Shown: positions 52,431-61,417 of the stretch, piece after piece | Position numbering within the stretch: the first letter of the stretch is position 1 | How the letters are laid out: each line of letters begins with the position of its first letter | NCBI RefSeq assembly: GCF_900115005.1 | Contig: NZ_FOUY01000021.1 | Coordinates: forward strand, 1 to 64,000 | DNA length: 64,000 bases | Source: Pseudonocardia ammonioxydans | GTDB taxonomy: Bacteria; Actinomycetota; Actinomycetes; Mycobacteriales; Pseudonocardiaceae | Reading direction: 5' to 3' | Notes under the pieces: model-generated | Database searches by the model: none | What the model was told of the DNA's origin: nothing | The model's input: only the letters and a program-made list of their open reading frames with translations | Position numbers and translations under genes: made by a program

Positions 52431-52541
52431 GACAACCCCCCGCGCAACCCCCGTACGGCCGGGAGCTATGCTGTGTCAGCACTTCCGGCCACGGCCTGAC
52501 GGGTCTCACGATCCGGCAGGGAATGGCTGCGGAGATCGCAT

Positions 52542-52615
52542 GGTGGGTGTAGCTCAGTTGGTAGAGCACCTGGTTGTGGTCCAGGTGGCCGCGGGTTCGA
52601 GTCCCGTCACTCACC
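52542..52615 (+). tRNA. tRNA-His (GTG)
   Basis: Cloverleaf: acceptor GTGGGTG/CACTCAC with the extra G at -1 (52542) and C73, both marks of tRNA-His. D-arm GCTC/GAGC, anticodon loop TTGTGGT with GTG at 52576-52578, T-arm with TTCGAGT. CCA is not encoded. Confidence 0.95.
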
Positions 52616-52708
52616 CGGTCGCCACCCTGGCGATCGATCCCGGAAAGCATCGTGCTAGTTTTCCGGGGTCGTTCTCGCCCGGGGTCGGCGAATGCGAGAA
52701 ATGAATAT

Positions 52709-52784
52709 GCGCCGTTAGCTCAATTGGCAGAGCAGCTGGCTCTTAACCAGCGGGTTCGGGGTTCGAGTCCCTGACGGCGCACCA
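52709..52784 (+). tRNA. tRNA-Lys (CTT)
   Basis: Cloverleaf: acceptor GCGCCGT/ACGGCGC, D-arm GCTC/GAGC, anticodon stem GCTGG/CCAGC with loop CTCTTAA (anticodon CTT), T-arm with TTCGAGT, and an encoded CCA end. Confidence 0.96.
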
Positions 52785-52917
52785 AAGACAACAAGACGGC
52801 ACGCGGAACCGCCTCCGCGGGCCGTTGTCGTGTCCACCGGCTGCCACGACGGGTGACGCCGCGTGACACCGGTCGCCCGGACATGACCGCGGGGCCCGGA
52901 CCCGCCACGATGTTCCC

Positions 52918-53550
52918 ATGGCGCGTCCCGACCACACCGTCTTCCTCAAACGGTCCTTCTCCCGGATGGACCAGCTCGCCACGCCGTTCCTCACCGGGCG
53001 GCGGCTGTGCCGGCAACTGGCCCAGGTCGTCCCGTACGGCACCGACGGCGTCGTCGTCGAGCTCGGCGCCGGGTCCGGGGTGCTGGCCGAGCCGATCCGC
53101 GCCCGGCTCGGGAACGGCGCCCGCTACCTCGCCATCGAGATCGACGAGGAGCTCGTCGCCCACCTGCGCCGGCACAAGCCGTGGCTGGAGGTCGTGCAGG
53201 GCGACGTCGCCGACCTCGAACGGATCCTCGACGACGCCGGCATCGACCGGGTGGACGCGTTCGTCTCCACGCTGCCGTGGGCGGTGTTCCCCCAGGACCT
53301 GCGCACCAGGGTGCTGGACGTGATCGCCCGCCGGCTGGTGCCCGGCGGCGTCCTCAGCATGATCATCACCTGGATGGCGCTGCCGAACCGGGTCCGGGAC
53401 CTGCGCGCACTGCTGGACGCCCATTTCGACGAGGTGGTCGAGACCGCCACCGAGTGGCGCAACCCGCCGCCGGCCCGGACCTTCCTGTGCCGACGGCCAC
53501 TCGCCCGGCCCGACTATCTCGACGAGCGAGATACTCAATCGGCGAGCTAA
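52918..53550 (+). CDS. Class I SAM methyltransferase (PmtA/KsgA-like)
   Basis: 210 residues. Motif I GVVVELGAGSGVLAEPI (about 42-58), acidic motif II YLAIEIDEEL, VVQGDVADLERIL, and motif IV-like FVSTLPWAVFP, the pattern of phospholipid N-methyltransferases of the PmtA type and of rRNA dimethyltransferases. The lack of the KsgA C-terminal domain and the short length favour a lipid or small-molecule methylase. ATG 52918 follows a non-coding stretch after tRNA-Lys. The next gene starts 1 nt after its stop. Confidence 0.82.
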   Translation: MARPDHTVFLKRSFSRMDQLATPFLTGRRLCRQLAQVVPYGTDGVVVELGAGSGVLAEPIRARLGNGARYLAIEIDEELVAHLRRHKPWLEVVQGDVADLERILDDAGIDRVDAFVSTLPWAVFPQDLRTRVLDVIARRLVPGGVLSMIITWMALPNRVRDLRALLDAHFDEVVETATEWRNPPPARTFLCRRPLARPDYLDERDTQSAS

Positions 53551-53551
53551 C

Positions 53552-54799
53552 ATGGACGGCGTGACCACACCGGGAAGAACCGTAGTCGCCGGCGGCGGGC
53601 CGGGCGGGATGCTGCTGGCGTACCTGTTGGCCCGCGCGGGGCTGCCGGTCACGCTGCTGGAGCGCCACCAGGACTTCGACCGCGACTTCCGCGGCGACTC
53701 GCTGCACCCCTGGACCCTCGAGCTGCTCGACCGGCTCGGCGTGGCCGAACGGCTGCTGGAGCAGCCGCACGTCAAGGCCCGCCAGTTCCGGTTCCGCACA
53801 CCGAAGGGCCTGGTCACGACGTCGGACTACGGGCTGCTCGACACCCCGTACGACTACGTCGCGCTGATGCCGCAGGCCTGGTTCCTCGACTTCCTGGCCG
53901 CGGAGGCGCAGACCCTGCCGTCGTTCGAGCTGCGCACCGGCGCGGCGGTGAACGGGCTGCTCGGCAGCGACCCGGTGCGCGGGGTGACGCTGCGGTCCGG
54001 CGAGGAGATCGAGGCCGACCTCGTCGTGGCCGCCGACGGGCGGTTCTCCCGGATCCGGACGCTGGCCGGGGCGAAGGCGGAGTCGCAGGGCGCCACCACG
54101 GACCTGCTGTGGTTCGCCCTCCCCCGCCGCGACGACGACCCGCCGGACGCCGACGTCGACCTGTTCTTCGGCCGCCGGCACTACGTGGGTGTCCTCGGCA
54201 GCCCCGGGCGCTGGCAGGTCGGGTTGTCGCTGCCGAAGGGCGGCTACCCCGCCCTGCGCGACGCCGGTGTCGACTACGTGCGCCGCGAGGTCGCCGAACG
54301 GGTGCCGTGGCTGGCCGACCGGGTCCACCTGCTCACCGACATGAACGAGACGACACTGCTGTCGGTGGACATCTCGCGGGTGCCGGTCTGGCACCGCCCC
54401 GGCCTGCTGATGATCGGCGACGCCGCGCACGTCATCTCCCCGGTCGGCGGCAACGGCATCCTCATGGCCTGCCAGGACGCGCTGGCCGCGGCCAACCACC
54501 TGGTCCCGGCGCTGACCGCGGGCGTCCCCGGTTCCGAGGCGCTCGCCGCGATCCAGGCCGACCGGGAGGAGGCGATCGTCACCGTGCAGGCCCAGCAGGT
54601 CCGGGTGGAGCAGACCGCGGCCCGCGCCCGCGAGCGCGGGAAGGCCGTGGCGCCCCCGGGGTTCCTGCGCCTGCTCACCCGGATCCCGGCGATCCGCCGA
54701 CGCTCGGCCCGGCGCAACGGGTACGGCCCGGTCCCGGTCGTCCCGAGCCCCGGGCTGGAACGCGCCCTCGACCTGCGGCCCGCCCCGGTCCCCGCCTGA
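53552..54799 (+). CDS. FAD-dependent aromatic monooxygenase-like protein
   Basis: 415 residues of the PHBH fold. FAD motif VAGGGPGGMLLAYLLARAGL (about 11-30), LERHQDFDRDFRGDSLHPWT, the DG motif VVAADGRFSRIRTLAG and the GD motif LMIGDAAHVISPVGGNGILM are all present. These enzymes hydroxylate aromatic or polyketide-like substrates with NAD(P)H. ATG 53552 lies 1 nt after the methyltransferase stop; GTG 53561 is an alternative. Coupling to the methyltransferase suggests a two-step modification, but no substrate can be named. Confidence 0.87.
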   Translation: MDGVTTPGRTVVAGGGPGGMLLAYLLARAGLPVTLLERHQDFDRDFRGDSLHPWTLELLDRLGVAERLLEQPHVKARQFRFRTPKGLVTTSDYGLLDTPYDYVALMPQAWFLDFLAAEAQTLPSFELRTGAAVNGLLGSDPVRGVTLRSGEEIEADLVVAADGRFSRIRTLAGAKAESQGATTDLLWFALPRRDDDPPDADVDLFFGRRHYVGVLGSPGRWQVGLSLPKGGYPALRDAGVDYVRREVAERVPWLADRVHLLTDMNETTLLSVDISRVPVWHRPGLLMIGDAAHVISPVGGNGILMACQDALAAANHLVPALTAGVPGSEALAAIQADREEAIVTVQAQQVRVEQTAARARERGKAVAPPGFLRLLTRIPAIRRRSARRNGYGPVPVVPSPGLERALDLRPAPVPA

Positions 54800-54836
54800 T
54801 CCGGCGGCCCGCGCGGCCTCACGTAGCGTCGGCGCC

Positions 54837-55802
54837 GTGCCCCTGCCCGTCCCGCCGGTGCTCGCCGGTGCCGTCCCGCTCGCGTACGTGGAACGCGACG
54901 GCACGGTCGAGTCCGTGCACCTCGGCACCCTGGCCCGGGTGGAGCGAGACGGTGCCGTGTCCGGGCACGGCGACCCGGACACCCCGTTCCTACCCCGGTC
55001 CGCGCTCAAGCCGGTGCAGGCGGTGGCGCTGCTGCGGGCCGGCCTCGACCTCGACGGCGAGCTGCTCGCCCTGGCCTGCGCCTCGCACTCCGGCGAGGCC
55101 GGGCATCTCGACGGGGTCCGCCGCGTGCTCGCCGGGGCCGGGCTCACCGCCGACGACCTGGACAACACGCCGGACCTGCCGCTGGGCGTCGAACCGGGCG
55201 CAGCGGCCCGCGCCGCCGGGACCGCGCCGGCACCGCTGCTGCAGAACTGCTCCGGCAAGCACGCCGCGATGCTGGCCGCGTGCGTCGCGGCCGGGTGGCC
55301 GACCGCCGGTTACCGGGAACCGGACCACCCGCTGCAGCGGCTGATCCACGACACCGTCACCGAGCTGACCGGCCGCGTCCCGGACGTCACGACCGTCGAC
55401 GGGTGCGGTGCACCGCTGTTCGGCTCGACCCCGGCCGGGCTCGCCCGCGCGTTCGCCCGGATCGCGGTCGCCGCGCCGGGGACGCCGGAGGGCCGCGTGG
55501 CGCGGGCGATGCGCGCCCACCCCTGGTGCGTCGGCGGGACCGGCCGCCCGGTGACCCGGCTGGCGCAGGCGGTGCCCGGGCTGGTCGTGAAGGACGGCGC
55601 CGAGGGCGTCCTGGCCGCCGGGCTCCCCGACGGGCGGGCGTTCGCGATCACGGTGCTGGACGGCTCGCCCCGCCCGCTGCCGGTGCTCGCCGCGGCCGTG
55701 CTGCGGGGCTGGGCCGCAGACACCCCGGAGCTGGCGGAGACGGCCCGCGTCGACGTGCTCGGGCACGGCCGCCCGGTCGGGTCCGTCCGTGCTGTGACCT
55801 GA
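54837..55802 (+). CDS. Asparaginase (L-asparaginase II family)
   Basis: 321 residues from GTG 54837. PF06089-type asparaginase: VPLAYVERDGTVESVHLGTL at the start, FLPRSALKPVQAVALL, CASHSGEAGHLDGV, LLQNCSGKHAAMLAACVAAG and VDGCGAPLFGSTPAGLARAF. This family differs from the classical AnsA/AnsB fold and hydrolyses asparagine to aspartate and ammonia in the Rhizobium prototype. It is intact and follows the monooxygenase gene after 37 nt. Confidence 0.9.
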   Translation: MPLPVPPVLAGAVPLAYVERDGTVESVHLGTLARVERDGAVSGHGDPDTPFLPRSALKPVQAVALLRAGLDLDGELLALACASHSGEAGHLDGVRRVLAGAGLTADDLDNTPDLPLGVEPGAAARAAGTAPAPLLQNCSGKHAAMLAACVAAGWPTAGYREPDHPLQRLIHDTVTELTGRVPDVTTVDGCGAPLFGSTPAGLARAFARIAVAAPGTPEGRVARAMRAHPWCVGGTGRPVTRLAQAVPGLVVKDGAEGVLAAGLPDGRAFAITVLDGSPRPLPVLAAAVLRGWAADTPELAETARVDVLGHGRPVGSVRAVT

Positions 55803-55844
55803 CCCAGATCCTGCCCCGCGTCCCCGACGCAGGTTCTGACCCGG

Positions 55845-56831
55845 TCAGGGCTCCGCCGCGGCACCGGCCGCCCGGGAGGCGCTCGCCGCCCGGGTCAGCC
55901 GGGCCGCGAGCGCGTCCAGGTGCTCGACCAGCTCCGGTGGCTCCAGCACGTGGAAGTCCACGCCGAAGAAGTTGATCCACACCGCCAGCGACTCGAGCGT
56001 CCACGCCCCCGCTGCGAGCTCGCAGCGCCCGTCGCCCAGGTCGGTCACGATCCCGGACGCCGGGGTCACGTGCTCGGCGAGCCGCTCCGCGGACGTCTCG
56101 AACACGATCCGGGCCCGGTACGGGTAGGCACCCGAGGAGATCCCGCGCTGGGCGAACGCACCCACCCCGCCCTCGGGCGGGTCCCGCGGCGTGAACCGCG
56201 GGCCGGCGGGCAGCTTCAGCCGCATCCGGTCCACCCGGAACGTCCGCCGGTCGTCGCGGCCGGTGTCCCACGCGACCAGGTACCAGCGGCGGCCGGTGTG
56301 CACCAGGCCCTCGGGCTCGACGATGCGACGGGTCTCGCCGCCGTCGCCCGCGACGTAGTCGAACCGGATCTGCTCGTGGTCGCGGCAGGCCGCAGCGAGC
56401 GCCGAGAGGTCGTCGGCGTCGACGACGGCGCCGCGGCCGGTCAGCGTCGTGGTGGCGGCCCCGAGCGCGGCGACCCGGCGACGCAGCCGGTTCGGCAGGA
56501 CCTGCTCCAGCTTGGCCAGGGCCCGCACCGAGGTCTCCTCGATCCCCGAGACGGCGCCGCCCGCCGCGGTCCGCAGCCCGACCGCGACGGCGACGGCCTC
56601 GTCGTCGTCGAGCAGCAGCGGTGGCAGCGCCGCACCCGCACCCAGCCGGTAGCCACCCGTGGTCCCGGGCGTGGAGTGCACGGGATAGCCGAGGGTGCGG
56701 AGCTTGTCGACGTCGCGCCGGACGGTCCGGACGTCGACCTCGAGGCGCTCGGCCAGTGCCGGACCCGTCCAGTCACGCGGGACCTGCAGCAGCCCGAGCA
56801 GGCGCAGCAGTCGTGCCGAGGTCTCCATCAC
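55845..56831 (-). CDS. WYL-domain transcriptional regulator (YafY family)
   Basis: 328 residues. N-terminal HTH_11: LLRLLGLLQVPRDWTGPALA then RLEVDVRTVRRDVDKLRTLG. Then the linker with GGYRLGAGAALPPLLLDDDE, the WYL domain RRIVEPEGLVHTGRRWYLVA (the W-Y-L triad reads WYL here) and a WCX-type C-terminal part. WYL regulators respond to nucleic-acid or small ligands. It is divergent from the ABM-type gene, with about 115 bp between starts, and convergent with the asparaginase. Confidence 0.9.
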   Translation of the reverse strand: MMETSARLLRLLGLLQVPRDWTGPALAERLEVDVRTVRRDVDKLRTLGYPVHSTPGTTGGYRLGAGAALPPLLLDDDEAVAVAVGLRTAAGGAVSGIEETSVRALAKLEQVLPNRLRRRVAALGAATTTLTGRGAVVDADDLSALAAACRDHEQIRFDYVAGDGGETRRIVEPEGLVHTGRRWYLVAWDTGRDDRRTFRVDRMRLKLPAGPRFTPRDPPEGGVGAFAQRGISSGAYPYRARIVFETSAERLAEHVTPASGIVTDLGDGRCELAAGAWTLESLAVWINFFGVDFHVLEPPELVEHLDALAARLTRAASASRAAGAAAEP

Positions 56832-56946
56832 GGGAGCCAGTGTGCCCGCCGTCGCGGACAGCCCCCGTCCGCGATACCCGGGACGGGGTCGGGTCGCCGG
56901 CAGGGCGCCGACGCCGGTGCGCGGTCCGGCCGCTACCGTCGCGGCC

Positions 56947-57264
56947 GTGGAGACGAGCGAGCGGGTCGGGCGGTATGTACGAATGGTCGCCGTCGAGGGG
57001 CAGGGCCCCGAACTGGCGAAGGCCCTGCTACGGGTCGCGGACGGTATGGCCGCGCAGCCCGGCTGCCTCGCCTACGTGGTGAACGCCGCGCCGGACGAGG
57101 CGGACGCGGTCTGGGTGACCGAGATCTGGGCGGACTCCGCCTCCTCCGAGGCGGCGCTCGGCCGCGACATCGGCGAGGCCGGGCTCGCCGACGTCCTCGA
57201 GCTGCTGGCGTCCCCGCCGGAGTACATCGAGGTCACCCCGCTCGGCGGTCCGGGGCTGGGCTGA
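56947..57264 (+). CDS. Antibiotic biosynthesis monooxygenase (ABM) domain protein
   Basis: 105 residues from GTG 56947. A dimeric ferredoxin-like ABM fold: VRMVAVEGQGPELAKALLRV, AAQPGCLAYVVNAAPDEAD, VWVTEIWADSASSEAAL and a short C-terminal helix and strand. Members include quinone and heme-degrading mono-oxygenases that need no metal or flavin. The divergent WYL gene may regulate it. No cofactor residues can be assigned. Confidence 0.82.
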   Translation: METSERVGRYVRMVAVEGQGPELAKALLRVADGMAAQPGCLAYVVNAAPDEADAVWVTEIWADSASSEAALGRDIGEAGLADVLELLASPPEYIEVTPLGGPGLG

Positions 57265-57319
57265 GACCCGCCGGCTGACCGGGGCCGCGGCGCCCCGGTC
57301 CGTCGTCGGTCCGTCGTCT

Positions 57320-57393
57320 CCTGCTGCTCGCTGCGCTCCTCAGTCCTGCTGCTCGCTGCGCGCTCCTCAGTCCTGCTGCTCGCTGCGCTCCTT
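57320..57393. repeat. Three near-identical 25-27-bp repeats at the TerC 3' end
   Basis: CCTGCTGCTCGCTGCGCTCC or a close copy occurs at 57320, 57345 and 57372, the first two followed by TCAGT. The repeat encodes the end ERSEQQD-stop of the TerC protein, so its coding 3' end has been copied twice downstream. Confidence 0.9.
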
Positions 57394-58371
57394 GCGGGCC
57401 TTCAGCGACCCCGGCTTGGCCGTCAGCGACGGGTCGCCCTTGGTCTTGATCAGGCTGGCGACGGTGACGATCGCCAGGATCACCACGATGACGACCAGGC
57501 TGAGCATGGTCGGGATCTCGGGGATCGCCGGGGAGATGTCCACGTGTCCCCAGTGCAGGACGAGCTTGATCCCGATGAACCCGAGGATGATCGCCAGGCC
57601 GGTGGACAGGTAGACCAGGCGATCGAGCAGGCCCTTGACCAGGAAGAACAGTGCCCGCAGGCCGAGCAGCGCGAACGCGTTGGCGGTGAAGACGATGTAG
57701 GCCTCCTGCGTCACGCCGAACACCGCGGGGATCGAGTCGAGGGCGAACAGCAGGTCGATGCCGCCGATCGCGATCAGCACGATGAACATCGGGGTCGCGA
57801 CCCGGCGGCCGTTCTCCCGGCTGAACAGGCGCCCGCCGTCGTACTCCTCGGTGACCGGGAAGAGCTTGCGCGCGCCCTTCACGACCATGTTGTCCTCGAT
57901 GTCGGGTTCCTCGTCCTTGTGCCGGTAGAGCTGGACCGCCGTCCACAGCAGCAACGCGCCGAAGACCAGGAACATGAACGAGAACAGGTTCAGCAGCGTC
58001 GCACCGACCACGATGAAGATCGCGCGCATGATCAGCGCGAGCACGATCCCGAAGGTCAGCACCTTGTGCTGGTGCTGCTCGGGGACCGCGAACGTCGTCA
58101 TGATGATCACGAAGACGAACAGGTTGTCGACCGAGAGACTCTTCTCGACGATGTACCCGGTGAAGTACTGGGTCCCGAAGTCCCAGCCGTGCACCATCGC
58201 GAACACCACACCGAAGGCGACCGCGACCAGGATGTAGAACACCGACCAGGCCGTCGCCTCGCCGAACCCGACCTTGTGCGGCTTGAGCCACGCCAGGATC
58301 AGATCCAGCGCGAGCAGCCCGACGACCAGGCCGATCATGATGATCCATTCGAGCGCGCTGATCTCCAGCAC
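57367..58371 (-). CDS. TerC/Alx family integral membrane protein
   Basis: 334 residues from GTG 58371, preceded by GGAGGGA. About nine helices with the TerC marks EKSLSVDNLFVFVIIMTTFA, the second acidic face GGIDLLFALDSIPAVFGVTQ, and FLVKGLLDRLVYLSTGLAII. Recent work links the family to manganese export; older work links it to tellurite resistance. No yybP-ykoY riboswitch could be recognised in the 117 nt before it. The stop lies in a tandem repeat. Confidence 0.92.
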   Translation of the reverse strand: MLEISALEWIIMIGLVVGLLALDLILAWLKPHKVGFGEATAWSVFYILVAVAFGVVFAMVHGWDFGTQYFTGYIVEKSLSVDNLFVFVIIMTTFAVPEQHQHKVLTFGIVLALIMRAIFIVVGATLLNLFSFMFLVFGALLLWTAVQLYRHKDEEPDIEDNMVVKGARKLFPVTEEYDGGRLFSRENGRRVATPMFIVLIAIGGIDLLFALDSIPAVFGVTQEAYIVFTANAFALLGLRALFFLVKGLLDRLVYLSTGLAIILGFIGIKLVLHWGHVDISPAIPEIPTMLSLVVIVVILAIVTVASLIKTKGDPSLTAKPGSLKARKERSEQQD

Positions 58372-58488
58372 CGGCTTCCCTCCGTACGCCGATCAGGGCA
58401 CCGGCCTGTCGCACCGGTATTGCGCAGAGCACCTTAACGGGCAATCGGGACGTCGCGCCCGATCTGGATGCGCGCCGCCGGATCGGGT

Positions 58489-59394
58489 TCAGCGCGCCGG
58501 GCGGCTCGCGAACACCCCCTCGGCCGGAAACGCGCCGTTGGCCAGCGCGGTCCGGGCGAACGCCGTGCCGAGCTCGCCCAGGCGGGCGGCGCGCTCGGGT
58601 CCGAGCACCGACCACGGCGCCGCCCCCAGCCGGTGGGTGTCGTCCTCGAGCCGCCGGCGCAGCGCCGACCCGGCCTCGGTGAGCACCGGGGTGACGGCCT
58701 CGTCCGAGGGCGTCGCGTGCTCGAGCAGGCCGCGTTCGGCGAGCCGGGCGACACCGTCGTTCCACTCGGTCCGCGACCAGCCACGGCTGGACCGGGCGAA
58801 CCCGGTCGTGAAACCGGTGCCGGTCGCCGTCGCGGTGATCAGTGCCTCCAGCCCCGACAGCTCGGCCTCGACGAGCAGCGCGATGTGCCCGTCGCCGCGG
58901 TGCTCGCGCAGGATCGACAGCGCGTGCCAGAGCACCAGGTGCGGTGCCGCCGGCCACGCGAGGTCCCGGTGCCCGGCCGCCAGCGGTCGGCCCTCGACCG
59001 GCGTGGCCTCGGCGGCGGTGCGGGCGAGCCCGGCGGCCTCGGCCATCTCCGCCGACCCGACCGCGTCGTCCCCGAGCAGCCGGCGCAGGGCGGCGTCGAC
59101 GACCTCGAACCGCGCCGCGACCAGGTCGGCCGGCGCGGCCAGCTCCCACGCCCGCGGGATCGAGTCGGCGACGAGGCGGGGCGCGAAGTTGTAGAACGTC
59201 GCGGTGACCACCGACGGGCCGACCGCCCCCATCGGTGCGGCCCGCGGCGCGAAATAGGTCATCCGGTGCCCCTGCTCCAGGCCGGCCTGCGCGAAGCGGG
59301 GCTCGGACTCGGGGGCGAAATAGACCTGGGCATGCAGCGGTTCCAGCGCGCGGGCGATACGTCCGGCGGCGACGGCGTCTCCGGTGGTACTCAT
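58489..59394 (-). CDS. SCO6745-family protein
   Basis: 301 residues from ATG 59394. The family marks I recognise are ARALEPLHAQVYFAPE near the start, FYNFAPRLVADSIPRAWELA, LAWPAAPHLVLWHALSILRE HRGDGHIALLVEAEL, and RGWSRTEWNDGVARLAERGL, which looks like a winged helix. The C-terminal half resembles MarR-like DNA-binding domains, but no function is known to me. It follows the OYE-type gene by 48 nt and may be the last gene of that operon. Confidence 0.8.
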   Translation of the reverse strand: MSTTGDAVAAGRIARALEPLHAQVYFAPESEPRFAQAGLEQGHRMTYFAPRAAPMGAVGPSVVTATFYNFAPRLVADSIPRAWELAAPADLVAARFEVVDAALRRLLGDDAVGSAEMAEAAGLARTAAEATPVEGRPLAAGHRDLAWPAAPHLVLWHALSILREHRGDGHIALLVEAELSGLEALITATATGTGFTTGFARSSRGWSRTEWNDGVARLAERGLLEHATPSDEAVTPVLTEAGSALRRRLEDDTHRLGAAPWSVLGPERAARLGELGTAFARTALANGAFPAEGVFASRPAR

Positions 59395-59442
59395 GATCGC
59401 GACGCTAACGGTTCGGACCGGCTCGCGCGGCCCGGGCGGCAC

Positions 59443-61386
59443 TCAGACGGTGAGGCCGGCGTCGGCGCCGGTGTTCACCGCCCGGACGAAGTCGGCCGGG
59501 GTCTCGGCGTCGCCGAGCACGCGGACCTCGATTCCGGTGTCGCGCAGGGTCCCGGCGAACTCCTCGCCGGACGGGCGCCAGCCGATCGCCAGCGCGACCC
59601 GGTCCGCGGGCAGCTCCACCGGCGCACCGTCCGGGCCGGTGCAGTGGATCGTGTCCGCGCCGACGGCGACCAGCGTGGTGCCGGTCCGCAGCTCGACGCC
59701 GTCGGCGCGCAGCGACCGCACCAGGTTCCGCCGGGTGATCGCCTCGATGCCGCGCCCGACCGAGGAGGCCATCTCCACGATCGTCACCGACGCGCCGCCC
59801 GCCACCAGGGTCTCCGCGGTCTCGCAGCCGGTCGCGCTCCCCCCGACCACGACGACCCGCGCCCCGGCGGGCACCGGCACCTCGCCGCGCAGCAGGGCCT
59901 GCGCGTCGTGCACGTGCGCAGCGTCGATGCCGGGGATCGGCGGGACCAGCGGGCTCGCCCCGGTCGCCACCACGACGACGTCCGGCGCCCGGGCCGCGAC
60001 CAGCGTGGCGTCGACCTCCACACCGGTGTGCACGGCGACGCCGAGCGCGGCCAGCCGCGCGGACTGGTACTCCCGGTAGCGCAGGACCTCACGCTTGCTC
60101 GGCGCCAGCCCGGCCACCTCGAGCTTGCCACCGAGCTCGGGGTCGCGTTCGTAGAGCGCGACCTCGTGCCCACGCAGCGCCGCGAGCCGGGCCGCCTCCA
60201 TCCCACCCGGGCCGCTGCCGACGACCAGCACCCGCCGCGGCCGGACGGCCGGGGTCACCCGCCAGGTCCGTTCCCGCCCGGCCTCCGGGTTCACCGCGCA
60301 GCGCGCCCGCTCGCCGCGCCCGACCAGGTCGACGCAGGCGTTGCAGGCGATGCACGGCCGTCGCTCGGCGAGCCGGCCGGTGCGGACCAGGTCCGGCCAG
60401 TCCGGCTCGGCGATCAGCCCGCGGCCCAGCAGGACCAGGTCCGCGTCGCCGGAGGTCACCACGTCGGCGGCCAGGTCCGGGTCGTCGAGCCGGCCGACGG
60501 CCATCACCGGCACCGCGCCGACCGCCCGCTTCACCGCCGCGGCCATCGCGCGCATGTGCCCGCGCGGGACCGACATCGGCGCGAGGGTCTCCTGCAACGA
60601 CAGCCAGGTGCCGGAGCTGACGCTGATCGCCGCCACCCCGGCGTCGACCAGCATCGTCGCGGTCGCCACGGCCTCGTCGATCCCGAGCCCGCCGCGCTCG
60701 GCGTCCGAGCCGTTGAGCCGCCACACCAGCGGCACCCCGGGCCCGACGGCGTCGACGATCGCCCGGGCCACCTCGACGGAGAACCGGGCCCGGCCGGCGA
60801 GGTCGCCGCCCCAGGCGTCGGTGCGGTGGTTGGTGTGCGGGGACAGGAAGTTCGACGGGAGGTAGCCGTGCGCCCCGTGGACCTCGAGATAGCCGAAGCC
60901 CGCGTCGACGGCGCGGCGGGCAGCCGCGGCGTAGTCGTCCACGATCCGTTCGATCTCCGGGCCGGTCAGCTCGTGCGGGACCGGGGCACGCGGGTTCAGC
61001 GGCACCGGCGACGGCGCCACCGACGGCCCGTCGACCACCTGCCGGCCCGGATGCATGAGCTGCACGCCGACCGCGACGTCGTGCGGGGCCAGCGCCTCGA
61101 CCAGCTTGCGCAGGCCGGGCAGGTACTCGTCGGAGTGGATCCGCGGTTCCGGGCCGACCGAGTCCGGCGACACCAGGACGCCCTCGACGGTGATCGCCCC
61201 GATGCCGCCGCGGGCGCGCCGCTCGTAGTAGGCGATCGTGTCGTCGGTGATGTGCCCGGACTCGTCGAGGCAGGTCCCCATCGGGGCCATCACCAGGCGG
61301 TTGCGCAGGGTCAGCGGGCCGAGCCGGAGGGGGGTGAACAGCACGTCGTGGTCTTCCGTCACTCCTGCCCGCCCCTCACCCGTCAT
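59443..61386 (-). CDS. Old-yellow-enzyme-type iron-sulfur flavoprotein reductase
   Basis: About 647 residues. An FMN TIM barrel (TPLRLGPLTLRNRLVMAPMG, HGAHGYLPSNFLSPHTNHR) is followed by a 4Fe-4S motif CIACNACVDLVGRGERARC and FAD/NAD domains (VVGSGPGGMEAARLAALRG, VVVGGSATGCETAETL). This is the 2,4-dienoyl-CoA / 2-enoate reductase architecture, shared by BaiCD/BaiH bile-acid reductases. ATG 61386 has GAGG 6 nt upstream; ATG 61398 is possible. It is the last enzyme of the operon with P450 and ferredoxin genes and probably reduces an enone or enoyl intermediate. Confidence 0.9.
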   Translation of the reverse strand: MTGEGRAGVTEDHDVLFTPLRLGPLTLRNRLVMAPMGTCLDESGHITDDTIAYYERRARGGIGAITVEGVLVSPDSVGPEPRIHSDEYLPGLRKLVEALAPHDVAVGVQLMHPGRQVVDGPSVAPSPVPLNPRAPVPHELTGPEIERIVDDYAAAARRAVDAGFGYLEVHGAHGYLPSNFLSPHTNHRTDAWGGDLAGRARFSVEVARAIVDAVGPGVPLVWRLNGSDAERGGLGIDEAVATATMLVDAGVAAISVSSGTWLSLQETLAPMSVPRGHMRAMAAAVKRAVGAVPVMAVGRLDDPDLAADVVTSGDADLVLLGRGLIAEPDWPDLVRTGRLAERRPCIACNACVDLVGRGERARCAVNPEAGRERTWRVTPAVRPRRVLVVGSGPGGMEAARLAALRGHEVALYERDPELGGKLEVAGLAPSKREVLRYREYQSARLAALGVAVHTGVEVDATLVAARAPDVVVVATGASPLVPPIPGIDAAHVHDAQALLRGEVPVPAGARVVVVGGSATGCETAETLVAGGASVTIVEMASSVGRGIEAITRRNLVRSLRADGVELRTGTTLVAVGADTIHCTGPDGAPVELPADRVALAIGWRPSGEEFAGTLRDTGIEVRVLGDAETPADFVRAVNTGADAGLTV

Positions 61387-61417
61387 CGCCGACCTCATTC
61401 GTCGCCGACCTCATTCG
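61386..61417. repeat. 16-bp tandem duplication at the ferredoxin 3' end
   Basis: TCGCCGACCTCATTCG occurs twice in a row. It covers the last codons and stop of the ferredoxin gene, and the second copy supplies the GAGG used as ribosome site by the OYE-type gene. Confidence 0.9.

Noticed and set aside
58372-58488. yybP-ykoY manganese riboswitch before the TerC gene
   Set aside because: The family is often so controlled, but I could not find the conserved paired elements in the 117 nt available.
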